DNA from: SICB01 sp037132395
GTDB lineage: Bacteria; Patescibacteriota; Saccharimonadia; CAILAD01; BJGX01
Direction: 5' to 3'
Length of the DNA: 43,085 bases
Assembly (NCBI GenBank): GCA_037132395.1
Contig: JBAXPC010000003.1
Coordinates: 1 to 43,085, forward strand
Shown here: positions 7,432-14,440 of the stretch, piece after piece
How positions within the stretch are numbered: the stretch's first letter is position 1
Layout: the number at the start of each line of letters is the position of its first letter
Translations under genes and position numbers: made by a program
Notes under the pieces: generated by a model
What the model saw: the letters and a program-made list of their open reading frames with translations, nothing else
Told to the model about the DNA's origin: nothing
The model's database searches: none

Positions 7432-9069
7432 ATGAGCAACATACTTAAAGATTTAAAAGAAAAACTCGATGGCGAAGTCGCAATCGATACCCAAACCAGA
7501 GACTACTTTTCGACCGACGGCAGTATTTTTAAGGTTACACCAAGATTGGTGATTTATCCACGCAACGAAAAAGACGTAATTGAAACTTTGAGGTTTAATT
7601 ATAATTTGCTCGATAGCAATCGAGCCCTGACAGTTACAGCCCGCGGCAAGGGAACCGACCAAGGAGGGGGCTCGCTATCAGAGGGAATCAGCCTGGTCTT
7701 TCCGGCCCATATGCGCAAGTTAGTAGCTATCGACAGCCAAACCGTTACGGTGCAGCCCGGTATGATCTACTCTAACCTCGAAGATGTACTCAATAGTCAC
7801 GGTCGATTTTTGCCACCCTACCCTGCCAGTAGGGACTTTTGTAGTATCGGCGGGGCCATCGCCAATAATTCGTCTGGCGAAAAAACCTTCAAGTACGGAG
7901 CAACCCGCAAATACGTCGATTCGCTAAGGGTAGTTTTGTATAACGGCGATGTCATCGAGACTAGCCGTATCAACAAAAAAGAGCTTAAGCAGAAAAAAAA
8001 GCTCCAAGATCTAGAAGGGCAAATATATCGTGAGCTCGATGATTTGCTTGAAAACAACAAGCAGCTTATTGAAGCGAGCAGACCCAAGACATCTAAAAAC
8101 TCAGCCGGCTATGATTTGTGGGATATCAAGCGCAAGGATGGTAGCTTTGATCTCTCGCAGTTAATTGTCGGATCTCAAAGTACTCTGGGAATAATAACCG
8201 AAGCAAAACTTATTCATGTGGCCTATAATCCTAAAACCACTCTTTTGGTAGGATATTTTGATAGCATCAAAAAGCTGCAGCAGGCAGTTTTTGAGATATC
8301 CCCGTTGGCACCGAGTGCTCAGGAGCTAGTTGATGACAATGTGCTGAAGTTTGTTTTAGAAAAGCACCCCGAGATGATCAAAAACCTCCTGCCCGAGCAA
8401 ATGCCAAAGTTTGTTTTGCTAGTTGAGTTTGATGATATCAAGCCAAAAGTACAGGCCAAAAGTGCCGAACGAGCTAACACAATTTTACAAAAATACGCTT
8501 ACCACCAAAAAATTAGCTCGAACAAGCTCGAGCAAGATCAGCTCTGGAAAATCCGCCGCCAAGCGGCAGCTTTAATTTGGACCCAGCAGGGCCCCAAAAA
8601 AGCCCTACCGATTATCGAAGACGGAGTAGTGCCACTAGATAAGTTTGAAGATTTCGTAGAGAAAGCTTATGTAATTTTAGATAAGTATAAGGTTAAAGAT
8701 GCAATCTGGGGGCACGCTGGCAACGGGCATTTGCACATTCAGCCATTTATGGACCTCGGCAATATCCGCGACCGGCACAAGGTCTATGCCCTGAGCGATG
8801 AATATTATAAGATGGTCTTGAGCTTAGGCGGGAGCATATCTGGTGAGCACAACGATGGCATTATGAGAGGGTCTTACTTGCGCCAAATGTATGGCCCAGA
8901 AACATACGGGCTCTTCAAGCAAGTCAAGAAGCTGTTTGACCCAAACAACCTGCTCAACCCCAGAAGCAAACTAGGCTCAACCAAGGAGTATGGCATGGTG
9001 CACTTGCGCAAAGAGTATTCGATGAAGCACCTCCTGGAACACCTGCCAGGGCTGGCGTCGTTCCCTTAG
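7432..9069 (+). CDS. FAD-linked oxidase, GlcD / D-lactate dehydrogenase-like
   Basis: Flavoprotein that oxidises a 2-hydroxy acid such as D-lactate or glycolate; the exact substrate is unknown. About 545 residues. The N-terminal PCMH-type FAD-binding half shows RGKGTDQGGGSLSEGISLVF and the FCSIGGAIANNSSGEKTFKY loop that holds the pyrophosphate. The C-terminal FAD-oxidase domain has the conserved WGHAGNGHLHIQPF and GSISGEHNDGIMRG blocks and ends with FDPNNLLNPRSKLG. The Fe-S GlpC-like module fused in some relatives is absent. The alternative start at 7420 adds four residues but falls inside the -10 box. The gene stands alone, with no obvious electron-transfer partner nearby. Confidence 0.88.
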   Translation: MSNILKDLKEKLDGEVAIDTQTRDYFSTDGSIFKVTPRLVIYPRNEKDVIETLRFNYNLLDSNRALTVTARGKGTDQGGGSLSEGISLVFPAHMRKLVAIDSQTVTVQPGMIYSNLEDVLNSHGRFLPPYPASRDFCSIGGAIANNSSGEKTFKYGATRKYVDSLRVVLYNGDVIETSRINKKELKQKKKLQDLEGQIYRELDDLLENNKQLIEASRPKTSKNSAGYDLWDIKRKDGSFDLSQLIVGSQSTLGIITEAKLIHVAYNPKTTLLVGYFDSIKKLQQAVFEISPLAPSAQELVDDNVLKFVLEKHPEMIKNLLPEQMPKFVLLVEFDDIKPKVQAKSAERANTILQKYAYHQKISSNKLEQDQLWKIRRQAAALIWTQQGPKKALPIIEDGVVPLDKFEDFVEKAYVILDKYKVKDAIWGHAGNGHLHIQPFMDLGNIRDRHKVYALSDEYYKMVLSLGGSISGEHNDGIMRGSYLRQMYGPETYGLFKQVKKLFDPNNLLNPRSKLGSTKEYGMVHLRKEYSMKHLLEHLPGLASFP

Positions 9070-9073
9070 AGGC

Positions 9074-9102
9074 TTATCAAGATTAGTTATTTAATATATA
9101 AT
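9074..9102 (+). promoter_or_regulatory. Promoter of tRNA-Leu(GAG)
   Basis: TTATCA, a 17-nt spacer and TATAAT, about 65 nt before the tRNA. The transcript would carry the hairpin at 9118-9146 in its leader. Confidence 0.5.
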
Positions 9103-9117
9103 ACTCGGAGTTAAGAC

Positions 9118-9146
9118 TAGCCCCTCCAAGTAATGTTGGGGAGCTA
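9118..9146 (+). other. Hairpin in the tRNA-Leu leader
   Basis: Imperfect inverted repeat (TAGCCCCTCCAA / TTGGGGAGCTA, one mismatch, one bulge, 6-nt loop) between the promoter and the tRNA. It has no T-run, so it is not a standard terminator for the oxidase. It could be a processing signal. Confidence 0.4.
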
Positions 9147-9167
9147 TTGAGAACTTAATAAGTTTAA

Positions 9168-9258
9168 GCCGCGGTGGTGGAATTGGTAGACACGCTAGCT
9201 TGAGGGGCTAGTGCCTAATATATCAGGCGTGGAAGTTCGAGTCTTCTTCGCGGCACCA
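9168..9258 (+). tRNA. tRNA-Leu (anticodon GAG)
   Basis: Class II tRNA with acceptor GCCGCGG pairing with TCGCGGC (one G-U), anticodon stem CTAGC/GCTAG around loop TTGAGGG (GAG at 34-36), a long variable arm, T-loop TTCGAGT and an encoded CCA. It reads CUC/CUU codons. A second leucine tRNA (UAA) lies at 12394. Confidence 0.95.
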
Positions 9259-9270
9259 AATAAGAATAAA

Positions 9271-9303
9271 AAACTCACAGTAATTATTTATTGTGAGTTT
9301 TTT
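9271..9303. terminator. Bidirectional terminator between tRNA-Leu and the PNPOx-like gene
   Basis: AAACTCACA / TGTGAGTTT inverted repeat with T-runs on both sides (TTTTTT on plus; the A-run gives T on minus). It can end both tRNA-Leu transcription and the convergent gene. Confidence 0.75.
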
Positions 9304-9312
9304 GATTGCCAA

Positions 9313-9756
9313 TTATTTATTAGGAATAAATTTTTGCTTGGGATCTTCGGGGAAGTTTACTTCATCCCAAGTATAAATTTCAGTTGGTCTAAATACCCAG
9401 TATGCTCTACCTTCTGGATCTTTCATTCTCATTTCTGTTAAATCGTAATCCTTTTGGCCGAATCTTTTTTGGTAAAGATCATGTACCTTTTTCAGTTCAT
9501 TGCCATCAACTTCATAAGAATTTCCTATAATTTGAAGTGCCTGTTTTTTATCTACATCTTTTACTATGGTGACTGAGCTTTTGCTTTCTTTTTGTATGTC
9601 TAGAGAGTGCTTGCGTGAGCGGCCGGAAGTCCAGTACAAGTTAAAGTTGTCATCATAAATATAATAGACTGTACAGATCCAAGGCTGACCATCAGAGACT
9701 GTTGCTAGTTGCATGTCTATCTTATTTTCTAGGTATTCTTTTATAAGTTTTTCCAT
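9313..9756 (-). CDS. Pyridoxamine 5'-phosphate oxidase-like FMN-binding protein
   Basis: A 147-residue split-barrel flavin-binding protein of the PNPOx-like superfamily. It begins with a helix (MEKLIKEYLENKIDMQLATV), then the strand-turn 'DGQPWICTVYYIYDDNFNLY' and a WTSGRSRKHSLDIQ segment typical of general-stress or PNPOx-like proteins. It ends with YWVFRPTEIYTWDEVNF. Members reduce or bind flavins, F420 or heme; a true vitamin B6 oxidase role is not implied because the PLP-binding C-terminal segment is absent. The start is fixed by a TATAAT box six bases upstream and no Shine-Dalgarno. Confidence 0.8.
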   Translation of the reverse strand: MEKLIKEYLENKIDMQLATVSDGQPWICTVYYIYDDNFNLYWTSGRSRKHSLDIQKESKSSVTIVKDVDKKQALQIIGNSYEVDGNELKKVHDLYQKRFGQKDYDLTEMRMKDPEGRAYWVFRPTEIYTWDEVNFPEDPKQKFIPNK

Positions 9757-9762
9757 AAGGTG

Positions 9763-9768
9763 ATTATA
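9763..9768 (-). promoter_or_regulatory. -10 box of the PNPOx-like gene (leaderless type)
   Basis: TATAAT on the minus strand, 6 nt before the ATG at 9756. Confidence 0.55.
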
Positions 9769-9791
9769 TCATGAGCTAATTAAGTTAAATA

Positions 9792-10622
9792 TTACTTTGA
9801 TGCCTCAACGACATTTAGAAGTAAGCATGCCACCGTAACTGGGCCAATACCGCCAGGCACCTTAGATACCATCGAGGCTACTGGCTCGACGCTAGAGTAC
9901 TCGACATCGCCCACTAGCTGACCGTTTTGCTCAGAAGTTCCGGCATCTAAAACTACTGCGCCTGGTTTTATCATTGTGCCAGTAATCAAATTGGCCTGTC
10001 CGGTTGCAGCAATCACAATATCGGCAGATTTTAGTATTTGGCTAGTGTCGGTCGTATTTATATCGATTCCGACAACATCAAGATTTTTATTTTTCATAAT
10101 TATCGATAGCGGTAGGCCGACCAATTTGCCCTGGCCAATGATGACAATACTTTTGCCTTGCAAATCTATCTGGGAGCGCGCGATGAGCTCTAGAATGGCC
10201 CGTGGCGTAGCAGGGATGAGTTTGGCTGAGTTTGCACGAAGCAACTCTAGCGACTGATCACTGAGCCCATCGACATCCTTGCTAGCGGGTATGGCATTGA
10301 GCAGCTCTTGATAACCCTCTAGGCCACGAGTGGGGAGCTGAACGATAATACCATCAACATCCTGATTACCTGACAGGGCAGCCATAGCCGACATGCAGGC
10401 ATCTAAGCTTTGGCCAGTCCAATCTAGAGCTTCGCATGCTATACCCATCTCTTGGGCTCTAGCAAGTTTCAGGCCTATGTAGGTCTTTGAAGCTAGGCTA
10501 GGGTTGTAGCTGACAATTACGAGCTTAGGGACTTTTCCGGTCAGTTTCAAATCATCTACTTCTAGCTCTATTTCGTCCAGAATGGTTTGGGCTATTTTGT
10601 TGCCATCAATTATTTTTGCCAT
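9792..10622 (-). CDS. folD: Bifunctional methylenetetrahydrofolate dehydrogenase / cyclohydrolase
   Basis: FolD interconverts 5,10-methylene-, methenyl- and 10-formyl-tetrahydrofolate using NADP, feeding one-carbon units to purine, formyl-Met and thymidylate synthesis. It has 276 residues. The catalytic Tyr/Lys pair is present (Y48 and K52 in SKTYIGLK), followed by DGIIVQLPTRG, KDVDGL, the Rossmann loop IVIIGQGKLVGLP and the C-terminal VPGGIGPVTVA. The usual PCTP motif reads PATP. A longer frame starts at 10649, but the ATG at 10620-10622 is supported by MAKIIDG (the normal FolD N terminus) and by a TACAAT box 7 nt upstream. It is divergent from the gene at 10717. Confidence 0.94.
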   Translation of the reverse strand: MAKIIDGNKIAQTILDEIELEVDDLKLTGKVPKLVIVSYNPSLASKTYIGLKLARAQEMGIACEALDWTGQSLDACMSAMAALSGNQDVDGIIVQLPTRGLEGYQELLNAIPASKDVDGLSDQSLELLRANSAKLIPATPRAILELIARSQIDLQGKSIVIIGQGKLVGLPLSIIMKNKNLDVVGIDINTTDTSQILKSADIVIAATGQANLITGTMIKPGAVVLDAGTSEQNGQLVGDVEYSSVEPVASMVSKVPGGIGPVTVACLLLNVVEASK

Positions 10623-10629
10623 GAATAGT

Positions 10630-10635
10630 ATTGTA
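10630..10635 (-). promoter_or_regulatory. -10 box of folD (leaderless type)
   Basis: TACAAT on the minus strand, 7 nt before the ATG at 10622. It lies inside the longer in-frame extension, supporting the shorter FolD. Confidence 0.55.
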
Positions 10636-10651
10636 ACAAAATTTAGCACGA

Positions 10652-10680
10652 TTGACAGCAGATACTCGCTATGGTATAAA
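10652..10680 (+). promoter_or_regulatory. Strong sigma70-type promoter for the gene at 10717
   Basis: TTGACA, an exactly 17-nt spacer and TATAAA. Predicted start near 10687, giving a leader of about 30 nt that ends in a G-run (10710-10715). Confidence 0.7.
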
Positions 10681-10716
10681 TTTATACACTACATCCACAT
10701 AATAATCCCGGGGGGA

Positions 10717-11249
<533 letters not shown>

Positions 11250-11261
11250 GCGAACCTGATA

Positions 11262-11290
11262 ATTATACTATTAAAGCTCTATTCTGTAAA
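11262..11290 (-). promoter_or_regulatory. Promoter of tRNA-Val
   Basis: Minus strand TTTACA, 17-nt spacer, TATAAT, 12 nt before the tRNA 5' end. The -35 and spacer, but not the -10, are duplicated at 11878-11900. Confidence 0.75.
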
Positions 11291-11300
11291 TATCAAAAAA
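11268..11300. repeat. 33-bp direct repeat, copy 1 (with intact promoter)
   Basis: Contains the -35 and spacer of the tRNA-Val promoter plus the A-run of the terminator beyond it. One mismatch to copy 2 at 11878-11910. Here it abuts the TATAAT. Confidence 0.85.
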
Positions 11301-11317
11301 AGACCCCAGAAGGGTTT
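11294..11317 (-). terminator. Terminator of the cassette gene
   Basis: Minus strand short stem (ACCC/GGGT, extendable by A-T and G-T pairs, 5-nt loop) followed by a seven-base T-run. It lies downstream of the gene at 11441-11809. Confidence 0.5.
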
Positions 11318-11326
11318 TTAGTTTGA

Positions 11327-11351
11327 ATTTGCAAGGACTGTCCTTGCAAAT
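11327..11351. repeat. 25-bp palindrome, copy 1
   Basis: Perfect inverted repeat: a 12-nt arm ATTTGCAAGGAC, a single central T, then its complement. Outer bases GTTTGA / TCAAAC extend the symmetry with a one-base slip. There is no T-run, so it is not a typical terminator. Identical to copy 2. Confidence 0.9.
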
Positions 11352-11440
11352 CTCAAACATCCGCTATCAACAGTGTGGATAATTATAAACTAAAGCACCT
11401 CGCTGATGTGTTTAACTTATCGGGCGAGTTGCTGGCATAG

Positions 11441-11809
11441 CTACCATTGCGGTTCGCCGTTAACGGTGTAGGGAACAAGTCGATACAAAGTGTAGTTTTT
11501 TACGGATGATTTGGGCTGTACAAGCTCATAGTCTTTTACGGTGCCGTATTCGCCATCTTTCATAAAAGTTACCAATTCATCATCTTCTTGGAACTTGCCG
11601 CTATATTGCACCAGTTTGTAGCGATTATCAGTGTTGGCAGTGAAATTATAAACCGTAAAGTGACCCTTGTTTGAGACAGTTTCAGTTTTATCTTCATGAA
11701 TTGTAGTCATATTAGTTGCATCAAAGTCTTCTTGCTCATCCCAACTAATACCTCCAATGCCAAAATATTGTTCCAGTAAATTGTTTAATTCTGTGCTGTT
11801 ATTGCTCAT
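11441..11809 (-). CDS. Acidic protein of unknown function in the palindrome-bounded cassette
   Basis: I do not recognise this 122-residue protein. It is acidic, with no signal peptide or TM helix. An N-terminal helix (TELNNLLEQYFGIGGISWDE) precedes what look like alternating beta strands (KGHFTVYNFTANT, YKLVQYSGKF, NYTLYRLVPYTVNGEPQW), perhaps a small beta-barrel or sandwich. The start ATG at 11809 has no clear Shine-Dalgarno; TATAGT lies about 23 nt upstream. It is the only gene in the segment between the two palindromes and sits between tRNA-Gly and tRNA-Val. That setting suggests cargo of a small mobile unit. Function is unknown and I offer none. Confidence 0.6.
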   Translation of the reverse strand: MSNNSTELNNLLEQYFGIGGISWDEQEDFDATNMTTIHEDKTETVSNKGHFTVYNFTANTDNRYKLVQYSGKFQEDDELVTFMKDGEYGTVKDYELVQPKSSVKNYTLYRLVPYTVNGEPQW

Positions 11810-11850
11810 TGATTTAGTGTTAATTGTTGAAACTATACTATATGAAAATC

Positions 11851-11879
11851 AGATTTGCAAGGACTGTCCTTGCAAATCT
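11851..11879. repeat. Palindrome copy 2, 29 bp
   Basis: Same 25-bp palindrome as at 11327 (here 11853-11877) with perfect symmetry extended by two bases on each side. It directly abuts the second 33-bp repeat and occupies the place where the -10 box of the duplicated promoter would be. Confidence 0.9.
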
Positions 11880-11910
11880 ATTAAAGCTTTATTCTGTAAA
11901 TATCAAAAAA
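11878..11910. repeat. 33-bp direct repeat, copy 2 (promoter without -10)
   Basis: Differs by one base from 11268-11300. On the minus strand it reads TTTACA plus a 17-nt spacer, but the -10 position holds ATTTGC from the palindrome. Its T-run also serves the tRNA-Gly terminator. Confidence 0.85.
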
Positions 11911-11924
11911 GCCCCAGGCTGGGC
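11905..11924 (-). terminator. Terminator of the tRNA-Phe/tRNA-Gly unit
   Basis: Minus strand GCCC / GGGC stem with a six-base loop followed by TTTTTT, 8 nt beyond the CCA of tRNA-Gly. Confidence 0.65.
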
Positions 11925-11932
11925 ACTTTGTT

Positions 11933-12009
11933 TGGTGCGGGTGAAGAGACTCTAACTCTCGACCTCTTCCTTGGCAAGGAAGCGCTCTAAACAACTGAGC
12001 TACACCCGC
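11933..12009 (-). tRNA. tRNA-Gly (anticodon GCC)
   Basis: Acceptor GCGGGTG/CACCCGC, anticodon stem CTTCC/GGAAG around loop TTGCCAA, encoded CCA. It is 30 nt downstream of tRNA-Phe with no terminator between, so probably co-transcribed. Confidence 0.95.
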
Positions 12010-12039
12010 ATGGTGTAATTTAATTAAAAGAATAATTTT

Positions 12040-12115
12040 TGGTGGCGAGACTCGGATTCGAACCGAGGACACGAGGCTCTTCAAGCCACTGCTCTACCAA
12101 CTGAGCTATCCCGCC
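12040..12115 (-). tRNA. tRNA-Phe (anticodon GAA)
   Basis: Acceptor GGCGGGA/TCTCGCC (one G-U), D-arm GCTC...GAGC, loop TTGAAGA with GAA, T-arm CTCGG/CCGAG, encoded CCA. The anticodon stem GTGGC/GCCTC has an unusual U28-U42 mismatch. Confidence 0.93.
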
Positions 12116-12260
12116 ATTGTTACTTCAATAATGCTACGGCATTTATATTCAATTGGCTAGTAATTTTGAATTGAATTATAAAAAGCGTGCCATTTAAGGA
12201 TATTTGAAAGAGCAAAGTACGCGACTAATCATACCAAAAAACCCGCTAAATTTCTACCCT
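12116..12260. other. Divergent spacer between the two tRNA units
   Basis: No gene seen. It contains an 8-bp inverted repeat (ATTCAATT ... AATTGAAT, about 12148-12178) and presumably the tRNA-Phe promoter, which I cannot place with confidence. Confidence 0.4.
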
Positions 12261-12288
12261 TTTACAGATTAAGCAAGCAAGGTATAAT
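12261..12288 (+). promoter_or_regulatory. Promoter of tRNA-Cys/tRNA-Leu
   Basis: TTTACA, 16-nt spacer, TATAAT, 11 nt before tRNA-Cys. The -35 is identical to that of tRNA-Val. Confidence 0.75.
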
Positions 12289-12299
12289 ATATGGCACGG

Positions 12300-12373
12300 G
12301 GCGCGTTGGCCGAGTGGTTAGGCAAAGGTCTGCAAAACCTTCTACACCGGTTCAAATCCGGTACGCGCCTCCA
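12300..12373 (+). tRNA. tRNA-Cys (anticodon GCA)
   Basis: Acceptor GGCGCGT/ACGCGCC, anticodon stem AAGGT/ACCTT around loop CTGCAAA, discriminator U (a Cys identity base), encoded CCA. Confidence 0.96.
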
Positions 12374-12393
12374 TAAGATTACACAACTACCGC

Positions 12394-12479
12394 GGGCGAG
12401 TGGTGGAACTGGTATACACGACGGACTTAAAATCCGTTTCCTTTAAGGATTGAGGGTTCGAGTCCCTCCTTGCCCACCA
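12394..12479 (+). tRNA. tRNA-Leu (anticodon TAA)
   Basis: Class II tRNA: acceptor GGGCGAG/CTTGCCC, anticodon stem ACGGA/TCCGT around loop CTTAAAA (TAA), long variable arm, encoded CCA. It is 20 nt after tRNA-Cys, in the same transcript. Confidence 0.95.
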
Positions 12480-12487
12480 TTAAAAAC

Positions 12488-12509
12488 CCCCTCTCAGGAG
12501 GGGCTTTTT
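12488..12509 (+). terminator. Terminator after tRNA-Leu(TAA)
   Basis: CCCCTC / GAGGGG stem with TCAG loop followed by C and TTTTT. Confidence 0.85.
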
Positions 12510-12563
12510 AATAATAACACCGCTCTATTATTGGCTTACAGTAATTGGGTTTTAATATAAAAA

Positions 12564-12689
12564 ATGGCAGAAACGGTGAATCGAGATGACTTAGCCGTTA
12601 TATTTTTGCGAGCTAAAAATGACAACAGATATGGTAGAATAACAGATAATGAAAGAAGACTCGCTATTAGATCATTATTTTCAATATAG
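12564..12689 (+). CDS. Possible 41-residue ORF of unknown function
   Basis: An ATG at 12564 opens a 41-codon frame beginning MAETVNRDDLAVIFLRAKND, basic in its second half (NERRLAIRSLFSI). There is no Shine-Dalgarno. It overlaps the next ORF by 41 bp in another frame and contains that gene's -10 box. It could be a small protein or a remnant of a longer gene; I cannot decide from sequence alone. Confidence 0.25.
   Translation: MAETVNRDDLAVIFLRAKNDNRYGRITDNERRLAIRSLFSI
12635..12640 (+). promoter_or_regulatory. -10 box for the ORF at 12649 (leaderless type)
   Basis: TAGAAT followed by 8 nt and then the ATG at 12649, the same arrangement as gatC and recG. Confidence 0.45.
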
Positions 12690-12870
12690 CACGCAACTAG
12701 ATGAGCTGTTTAGTTACGAACGCTATTTATCATATAACGATCTTTATAACGTTTGTAAAAAATTTGATAACTTAAACATTGAAAGAAAACATTCGTTAAA
12801 AACGACTTTTAAGCTTATAAGTATGTTCAAATCCTATCAAGTACACCAAGCAAATCCGAATACCCCGTAG
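12649..12870 (+). CDS. Small unknown protein, 73 residues
   Basis: I do not recognise this gene. It encodes an aromatic- and Asp/Glu-rich helical protein (DHYFQYSTQLDELFSYERYL, then a Lys-rich half) with no signal or TM segment. The main support for its being real is a TAGAAT box 8 nt before the ATG, as in other leaderless genes of this window. It lies in the accessory stretch between the tRNAs and the helicase remnant. Confidence 0.45.
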   Translation: MKEDSLLDHYFQYSTQLDELFSYERYLSYNDLYNVCKKFDNLNIERKHSLKTTFKLISMFKSYQVHQANPNTP

Positions 12871-12925
12871 GATAGAATAGCTGCCGAAGCTCGCAACCTA
12901 GTATGTGAAATTCTGTCCCATGTGG

Positions 12926-12931
12926 TATAAT
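12926..12931 (+). promoter_or_regulatory. -10 box for the gene at 12964
   Basis: TATAAT preceded by TGTGG. The leader is about 26 nt and contains AGGAG 7 nt before the start, so this is a leadered mRNA. Confidence 0.55.
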
Positions 12932-12963
12932 CATAGCTGAAATTTAACAAAAAGGAGCTATAA

Positions 12964-13632
12964 ATGGGCGAGGATACTAAATTTATTTTTAATAAGCTAT
13001 CATTTTCATTACCAGAGGACTGGTATGAACACTCTGATGTAGCCGACCCACATACCAAACAGTTTGCAATAAATACTCAATCTGGTTCAGTTAAGCTCAC
13101 GACTAAAGAGGTTGACCCATCACAAGCTATGCCATACGGCCAAGACCAAGCAGTAATAGATATAATTCACAAGCAATACGTTGATGATGAAAGTGGGCTT
13201 ATAGAAGTTGCCACTATTGATAATGGTGATTTGCACTCCGTGCATACTGTGTTTAAGCGTCAAGTTAATGACCCTGCAAACCCAATGCTAAAGCTTTTCT
13301 ACACGGCTTCTCTATATGTACATACATCTGCAGGCAAAGTTTACGCATTCCTGTTTCAAGGCCAAGAAGAAGGAATGACAGGTATGCGTGACGCACAAGT
13401 ATTTGCTCAAGCTCAATCACAAGGTGCTGTTACTATTGCGTCTGGCCCTGAAACTGGCCAACCAAAAATGCAGGGTTGGCAACAAGACCCCTATGACCCA
13501 AGCTTTACAAAAGGATTCTTGATGAACCAGTCAGAAAAGGCAGAATATGATAATGCGTTTCCTCAACATCCTTTGTCGCTATTAAGAACTGCGATTAAGA
13601 CGGTTTCGCAAACCGCTAGTGAGGGTAATTAG
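12964..13632 (+). CDS. Unknown protein, possibly of DcrB/PsbP-like fold
   Basis: A 222-residue soluble protein that I do not recognise with certainty. The N terminus (FIFNKLSFSLPEDWYEHSDV) and the alternating strands that follow resemble the 'LPxxW' opening of DUF1795/DcrB and Mog1/PsbP-type domains, but this is a pattern impression only. No signal peptide or TM helix is visible. The C-terminal 60 residues are Gln/Pro-rich (GQPKMQGWQQDPYDPSF) and probably flexible. It has its own TATAAT promoter and a good AGGAG site. It sits between two small unknown ORFs and a helicase remnant, in the accessory region next to the tRNA cluster. Confidence 0.55.
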   Translation: MGEDTKFIFNKLSFSLPEDWYEHSDVADPHTKQFAINTQSGSVKLTTKEVDPSQAMPYGQDQAVIDIIHKQYVDDESGLIEVATIDNGDLHSVHTVFKRQVNDPANPMLKLFYTASLYVHTSAGKVYAFLFQGQEEGMTGMRDAQVFAQAQSQGAVTIASGPETGQPKMQGWQQDPYDPSFTKGFLMNQSEKAEYDNAFPQHPLSLLRTAIKTVSQTASEGN

Positions 13633-13649
13633 ATGCAATTTCAACCTAA

Positions 13650-14357
13650 CGATTAAAACGATTTTATGTTGATGTTGATAGTTACAATTCAAGTAAGCAG
13701 TCAAAGATTAGTCAAGAATCTAAAGCTGTCGATTCAATTTTAACAAGTTTATACGAAAAACATGGACAAGATTTATCCAACAAGTCTATTCAAATAATTT
13801 CACGATATAATTGGGATATAGACACCATATTGGGTAGTACAGAAAAGCGAATATCACCCAACGAGAATTTTGAAAGAGTTGAGTCTAAAGATGATATTAA
13901 CGACAACGATAAAGAGTTGATTATTCAATGGAAAGCAAAACCAAAAAGCCAACCAATAAAATTGACCTTTAGCTCTATGCATAAAGCCAAAGGTATTACC
14001 AGGGATATTGTAATAGTGCTGAACATGAACGCCGGACCAAATGGTATGCCGTCACTACGTTCAAGCGATCCGGTGATAGAGATGCTTCTATCTCACTCGG
14101 ATTCATACCCTTTTGCTGAGGAAAGGCGACTTTTTTATGTCTCTATAACAAGAGTAAAAGAGGCAACTTATGTGGTAGCAGACAGAACAAAGCCATCTCA
14201 ATTCTTATATGAAATATTTGATAATATGTTTGAAGACAGTAAAATGTGCCCGGAGTGCCAGACTGGTGAAGTTGTAGAGAAGAATGGTAAATTTGGTAAG
14301 TTTTATAGTTGTTCCAACTCCAGATATGGCTGTCACTACACAGAAAAATCATATTAA
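13650..14357 (+). pseudogene. 5'-truncated UvrD/Rep-type helicase with C-terminal zinc ribbon
   Basis: Only the C-terminal part of a superfamily 1 helicase remains. The frame is open from just after a TAA at 13647-13649 and has no ATG; the first usable start is TTG at 13830. Helicase motif V is seen in TFSSMHKAKGITRDIVIVLN and motif VI in EERRLFYVSITRVKEATYVV. The last 40 residues form a topoisomerase-type C4 zinc ribbon (CPEC...CSNSRYGC). Walker A and B and motifs Ia-IV are missing, so it cannot be an active motor. The translation upstream of 13830 still looks protein-like, so the gene extended further before it was cut. It is either a decayed gene or a deletion scar near the tRNA locus. Confidence 0.75.
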
Positions 14358-14409
14358 CCACGGCAGAGATTAATCCTGACAATTCATTTTATTTGGTACC
14401 CAACAGTAG

Positions 14410-14415
14410 TATAAT
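14410..14415 (+). promoter_or_regulatory. -10 box of lemA
   Basis: TATAAT about 25 nt before the start, with TGGAGG just upstream of the ATG. Confidence 0.55.
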
Positions 14416-14440
14416 AGATATATAAATAATTGGAGGAAAC

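Larger units (their letters stand above)
11301..11877. mobile_element. Candidate inserted cassette between tRNA-Gly and tRNA-Val
   Basis: A 577-bp segment framed by the two 33-bp repeats. It carries one gene (11441-11809, minus), a terminator, and an identical 25-bp palindrome near each end (11327-11351 and 11853-11877). No transposase or integrase is encoded, so movement would need factors in trans. Without it the minus-strand order would be tRNA-Phe, tRNA-Gly, terminator, promoter, tRNA-Val. An insertion origin is inferred from the repeats only; a local duplication is the alternative. Confidence 0.4.

Noticed and set aside
11327..11879. CRISPR array from the repeated palindrome
   Set aside because: Only two copies, about 500 bp apart and with a gene between them; no spacer structure and no cas genes.
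13830..14357. Intact 175-residue helicase gene from TTG at 13830
   Set aside because: The frame continues upstream in protein-like sequence and the Walker motifs are missing, so it is better described as a truncated remnant.
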